Position numbers and translations under genes: made by a program. A DNA stretch of 64,000 nucleotides from Sandaracinaceae bacterium (GTDB lineage Bacteria; Myxococcota_A; Polyangia; Polyangiales; Sandaracinaceae). The notes beneath the pieces were generated by a model. The model ran no database searches. It worked only from the letters and a program-made list of their open reading frames with translations, and was not told where the DNA came from. How positions within the stretch are numbered: the stretch's first letter is position 1; the number at the start of each line of letters is the position of its first letter. The stretch is taken from the NCBI GenBank assembly GCA_019637095.1, contig JAHBWG010000002.1, forward strand, positions 143,537-207,536, written 5' to 3'. Below, in pieces: positions 61,082 through 64,000 of the stretch.

Positions 61082-63709
61082 TCACTCGACCGACTTCGGC
61101 GCGAACCGAGCCTCGCGCACCTCGAGCGCGCCGGCCTCGAGCCCGTCCGCGGCCTCGAGCGCGTGATCCACGCAGCGCGCTGCGCCCGCCACGTCGGCCC
61201 ACACCCGCGCGAGGCGCTCCGCGGTCGCCGGGTCGGTCGCGAGCACCAGCCGCTCCGTGAGCCGGCCCACGGAGACGCCCTCGTCGCTCTTGCGCTTGTT
61301 GATCGCGCCGAGCGCCGCGATCGCCAGCGCGAAGCTGTCCGCGTCGTCCGGCGGCGGCGCCGCCGCCGCGAGCTCCTCCGCGCTCGGCCAGGGCGCCGCG
61401 TGGATCGAGGGGTGCCCCGACTCGGCGGCGAACGCCCACGACCAGACCTCCTCCGTGATGTACGGCAGCGTCGGAGCGAAGAGGCGCAACAGGACGTTCA
61501 GCCCGAGCCGCAGGGCGGCCACCGCCGAGCCGCGCGCGGCGGCGTCCCCGAGCTCTCCGCGCGCGCGCGCCTTGGTCAGCTCGAGGTACGTGTCGGTGAA
61601 GCTCGCCCAGAAGAACTGCTCGGTCGCCATCAGCGCGCGCGCGTACTCGAACTCGTCGAACGCCGCGCTCGCCTCCGCGACGCACGCCGCGAGGGCCGCC
61701 ACGAACGCGCGATCGAGCTCGCACGTGATCGGGTGGACCTCCGCCTCCTGCGAGAGGACGAACTTGCCCGCGTTGAAGAGCTTGGTCACGAGGCGCTTGC
61801 CGACCTTGAGCACCTTCGGGTCGAACGCCGTGTCCATCCCGAGCCGCGCGCTCGCCGCCCAGTAGCGAACGCCGTCCGCGCCGTACTCGTCGAGCAGGTG
61901 CCCGGGCGTGACGACGTTGCCCACGCTCTTGCTCATCTTCTTGCGGTCGGGATCGAGGATCCAACCGCTGATGACCACGTGCCGCCAGGGCACGCTCGCG
62001 TCGTGCAGGTGCGCCTTCGCGATCGTGTAGAACGCCCAGGTGCGGATGATCTCGTGGCTCTGGGGCCGGATGTCCGCCGGGAACAGCCGCGCGTGCCGGT
62101 CGGGATCGAGCCGCCACCGGCTGCCGATCTGCGGCGTCAGCGAGCTCGTGAACCACGTGTCGAACACGTCCGGGTCGCCCGTGAACCCGCCGGGCTGATC
62201 GCGCTGCGCCTCTGCGTAGCCCGGCGCCGGATCGCTCATCGGGTCGACCGGGAGCGCGTCGGCGCTCGCCACGATCGCGCGGTCGTGCTGCACGCGGCCG
62301 TCCGCGTCGATCGGGTACCACACGGGGATCGGCACCCCGAAGTAGCGCTGGCGGCTCACGCACCAGTCGTACGCGAGGCCCTCGGTCCAGTTGCGGAAGC
62401 GCAGGCGCATGAAGTCCGGGTGCCACCCGATCTGCTCGCCGCGCTCGATCAGCGCGTCCTTCTGCTCGAGCAGGCGCACGAACCACTGCCGCGTCGTGAT
62501 GAACTCGAGCGGGCGGTCGCCCTTCTCGTAGTGCTTGACCGCCTGCTCCGTCTTGCGCGGCGGCGCGACGAGCGCGTCGCCGAGCATCCCGACGATCGCG
62601 TCGCGCGCGCCGGCGACGCGCTTGCCCGCGAGCTCGGCGTAGTGGCGGTTGGCCTCGGCCGGCGCGTCGCTCGCGAAGGCTCCCTCGCCGAACGTGACGG
62701 GCACGAGCCGGCCGTCGCGCCCGACGATCTGCCGCAGCGCGAGCTTCTGCTCGCGCCACCAGTGCACGTCCGTCTGATCGCCGAACGTGCAGACCATCAG
62801 GATGCCCGTCCCCTTCGCCGGGTCGGCGAGCGGGCTCGGGAAGATCGGCACGGGCGCGCCGAAGAGCGGCGTGACCGCCTCCTTGCCGAACAGGTCGCGG
62901 TAGCGCTCGTCGTCGGGGTGCGCGGTGACGCCGACGCACGCCGGCAGGAGCTCGGGCCGCGTCGTCGAGATGACGAAGCTGCGCTCCGGCGCGCCGCGCA
63001 CGCCGAAGCGGATGTCGTGGAAGGCGCCTTGCTTGGGGCGGTCCTCGACCTCGGCCTGCGCGACCGCGGTCTGGAAGTCGACGTCCCACATCGTCGGGGC
63101 CTCGACGCCGTACACGTGACCCTTCTCGTGCAGATCCAGGAAGGAGAGCTGCGCGAGGTGACGGCACCGCTCGTCGATCGTCGCGTACTCCTCGGACCAG
63201 TCGACGCTCAGCCCGAGCCGGCGCCAGAGGCTCATGAACGCCTGCTCGTCCTCGCGCGTGACGATCTTGCAGAGCTCGATGAAGTTGCGCCGCGACACGA
63301 CGAGCGGCGCCTCCTTCTTCAGCTTGGCGGCGTCCGCCGGGGCGAGGCGCAGCGCCGGGTCGTACGGGACGCCGGGCTCCGCGCGCACGTGGAAGTAGTT
63401 TTGCACGCGACGCTCGGTGGGCAGGCCGTTGTCGTCCCAGCCCATCGGGTAGTAGACGTTCTGCCCGCGCATGCGCCGCTGGCGCACGATCACGTCCGTG
63501 TGCGTGTAGCTGAAGACGTGCCCCATGTGGAGCGAGCCCGACACGGTCGGCGGCGGCGTGTCGACGACGAAGGTCTCCTCGCGCGGGCGCCGCGGGTCGT
63601 AGCGGTAGACGCCGCGCGCCTCCCACTGGGCGTCGAGGCGCCGCTCGGCCTCCGCCGAGTCGAAGTGCTTGGGGAGCGATGCGGAGTCGATGGTGGAGAA
63701 CGCGCTCAT
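61082..63709 (-). CDS. valS: Valyl-tRNA synthetase, WDDNGLP type
   Basis: An 875-residue class I synthetase that charges tRNA-Val. The HIGH motif is HMGH (61-64) in VSGSLHMGHVFSYTHTD; the KMSKS motif (DRKKMSKSVGN) is near 590. The segment after the first motif reads YYPMGWDDNGLPTERRVQN in place of the usual bacterial WLPGTDHAGIATQ, placing it in the divergent ValS group seen in Streptomyces-like and some other lineages. The C-terminal coiled-coil of E. coli ValS (951 residues) seems shortened. An editing domain (FVISTTRPELLPACVGVTAHP) is present. ATG at 63709. Confidence 0.95.
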   Translation of the reverse strand: MSAFSTIDSASLPKHFDSAEAERRLDAQWEARGVYRYDPRRPREETFVVDTPPPTVSGSLHMGHVFSYTHTDVIVRQRRMRGQNVYYPMGWDDNGLPTERRVQNYFHVRAEPGVPYDPALRLAPADAAKLKKEAPLVVSRRNFIELCKIVTREDEQAFMSLWRRLGLSVDWSEEYATIDERCRHLAQLSFLDLHEKGHVYGVEAPTMWDVDFQTAVAQAEVEDRPKQGAFHDIRFGVRGAPERSFVISTTRPELLPACVGVTAHPDDERYRDLFGKEAVTPLFGAPVPIFPSPLADPAKGTGILMVCTFGDQTDVHWWREQKLALRQIVGRDGRLVPVTFGEGAFASDAPAEANRHYAELAGKRVAGARDAIVGMLGDALVAPPRKTEQAVKHYEKGDRPLEFITTRQWFVRLLEQKDALIERGEQIGWHPDFMRLRFRNWTEGLAYDWCVSRQRYFGVPIPVWYPIDADGRVQHDRAIVASADALPVDPMSDPAPGYAEAQRDQPGGFTGDPDVFDTWFTSSLTPQIGSRWRLDPDRHARLFPADIRPQSHEIIRTWAFYTIAKAHLHDASVPWRHVVISGWILDPDRKKMSKSVGNVVTPGHLLDEYGADGVRYWAASARLGMDTAFDPKVLKVGKRLVTKLFNAGKFVLSQEAEVHPITCELDRAFVAALAACVAEASAAFDEFEYARALMATEQFFWASFTDTYLELTKARARGELGDAAARGSAVAALRLGLNVLLRLFAPTLPYITEEVWSWAFAAESGHPSIHAAPWPSAEELAAAAPPPDDADSFALAIAALGAINKRKSDEGVSVGRLTERLVLATDPATAERLARVWADVAGAARCVDHALEAADGLEAGALEVREARFAPKSVE

Positions 63710-63762
63710 GGGGCGGGGTGCATAGCACCAACGCCGTGGCGATCACCACGCCCGTCGGCGGA

Positions 63763-64000
63763 TCACTCGGCGGTCAGGCGCCGGATCTCTTCCTTGATCA
63801 GCGTCTCGGCCAGATCCGGCACGACCTCCCAGACGACCTGCTCGATCACCTCGCGCGAGAGCGCGAGCACGCCCTCGATCTGCGCCTGCGTGAGGCCGAG
63901 GTCGCCGAGCTTGCCCGCCATCGCGCCGGAGGGCGCGGTCACCGCGGCGGCCACGGTGGCGGTGGGCTCCGGGCGGGCCGGCGCTTGCGGGCTCGCGACG
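63763..64000 (-). CDS. C-terminal end of a regulator-like protein (cut by window edge)
   Basis: The last 78 residues of a protein that continues beyond the window. A Pro/Ala-rich linker (ASPQAPARPEPTATV) is followed by GKLGDLGLTQAQIEGVLALS and the conserved helical tail REVIEQVVWEVVPDLAETLI, KEEIRRLTAE. I believe this tail occurs at the C-terminus of myxobacterial and Geobacter response-regulator-like proteins, often after a receiver; that is memory, not a search. It starts further upstream and lies 54 bases ahead of valS on the same strand. Confidence 0.6.
   Translation of the reverse strand, partial: VASPQAPARPEPTATVAAAVTAPSGAMAGKLGDLGLTQAQIEGVLALSREVIEQVVWEVVPDLAETLIKEEIRRLTAE

Overview
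The window is about 72% GC, densely coded and free of IS elements, tRNA/rRNA genes or CRISPR. Gene content points to a myxobacterium (Myxococcota, Polyangia-like, perhaps Sandaracinaceae; an inference from content only). Pointers are a HRDVSPHN-type Ser/Thr kinase with a PEGA tail, DUF4388 response regulator, FHA-GGDEF protein, several cysteine-rich lipoproteins with MopE-type DxDxDG repeats, and many receiver-rich two-component proteins. GTG and TTG starts and 1-4 nt gene overlaps are common.

Layout. 1-5842 (minus): ilvE fragment, a degenerate-receiver/DUF4388/TPR protein translationally coupled to glnE. 5870-9900 (plus): strong promoter then yajC-secD-secF, followed by recJ. 11997-15714: a three-gene phosphorelay starting with a globin-coupled histidine kinase. 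15822-17995 (minus): marR-BKACE-crotonase catabolic operon. 18154-20847: secreted protein, an oligoribonuclease homologue that has lost catalytic acids, and a MopE-type lipoprotein. 20887-26674 (plus): tilS, then ftsH-folP-cdaA-ybbR, the last two being the c-di-AMP synthesis pair; a PgpH-like 7TM-HD protein (candidate c-di-AMP phosphodiesterase) is at 47987-49726. 26691-31942: zinc-ribbon protein, HTTM pair, Ser/Thr kinase and a divergent envelope protein. 31984-41314: MopE-type lipoprotein, CoA-transferase, beta-propeller-like protein, PP2C phosphatase, FHA-GGDEF cyclase, deoxynucleoside kinase, metallopeptidase-like lipoprotein. 41597-46237: CPBP protease, RpfG-type HD-GYP regulator and three envelope proteins. 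46266-54850: acyl-CoA dehydrogenase, 7TM-HD protein, GT-C-like membrane protein, YqgE, CBM9-like lipoprotein, ffh. 54959-64000: polA with ruined proofreading site, hydrolase, GT21 glycosyltransferase, lipoprotein, ogt, valS of the atypical WDDNGLP type, and the end of a further gene.

The genes mix housekeeping (protein export, tRNA charging and modification, replication and repair, nitrogen control) with signalling by four routes: His-Asp phosphorelay, Ser/Thr phosphorylation, c-di-GMP and c-di-AMP.

The most unusual structural signal is not a gene. Six gene 3' ends carry a family of perfect short-loop hairpins that begins about nine bases after the stop codon. In the longer copies the same hairpin modules follow in the same order and in the sense orientation of the upstream gene. 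These look like a modular, mobile or amplified 3'-end element.
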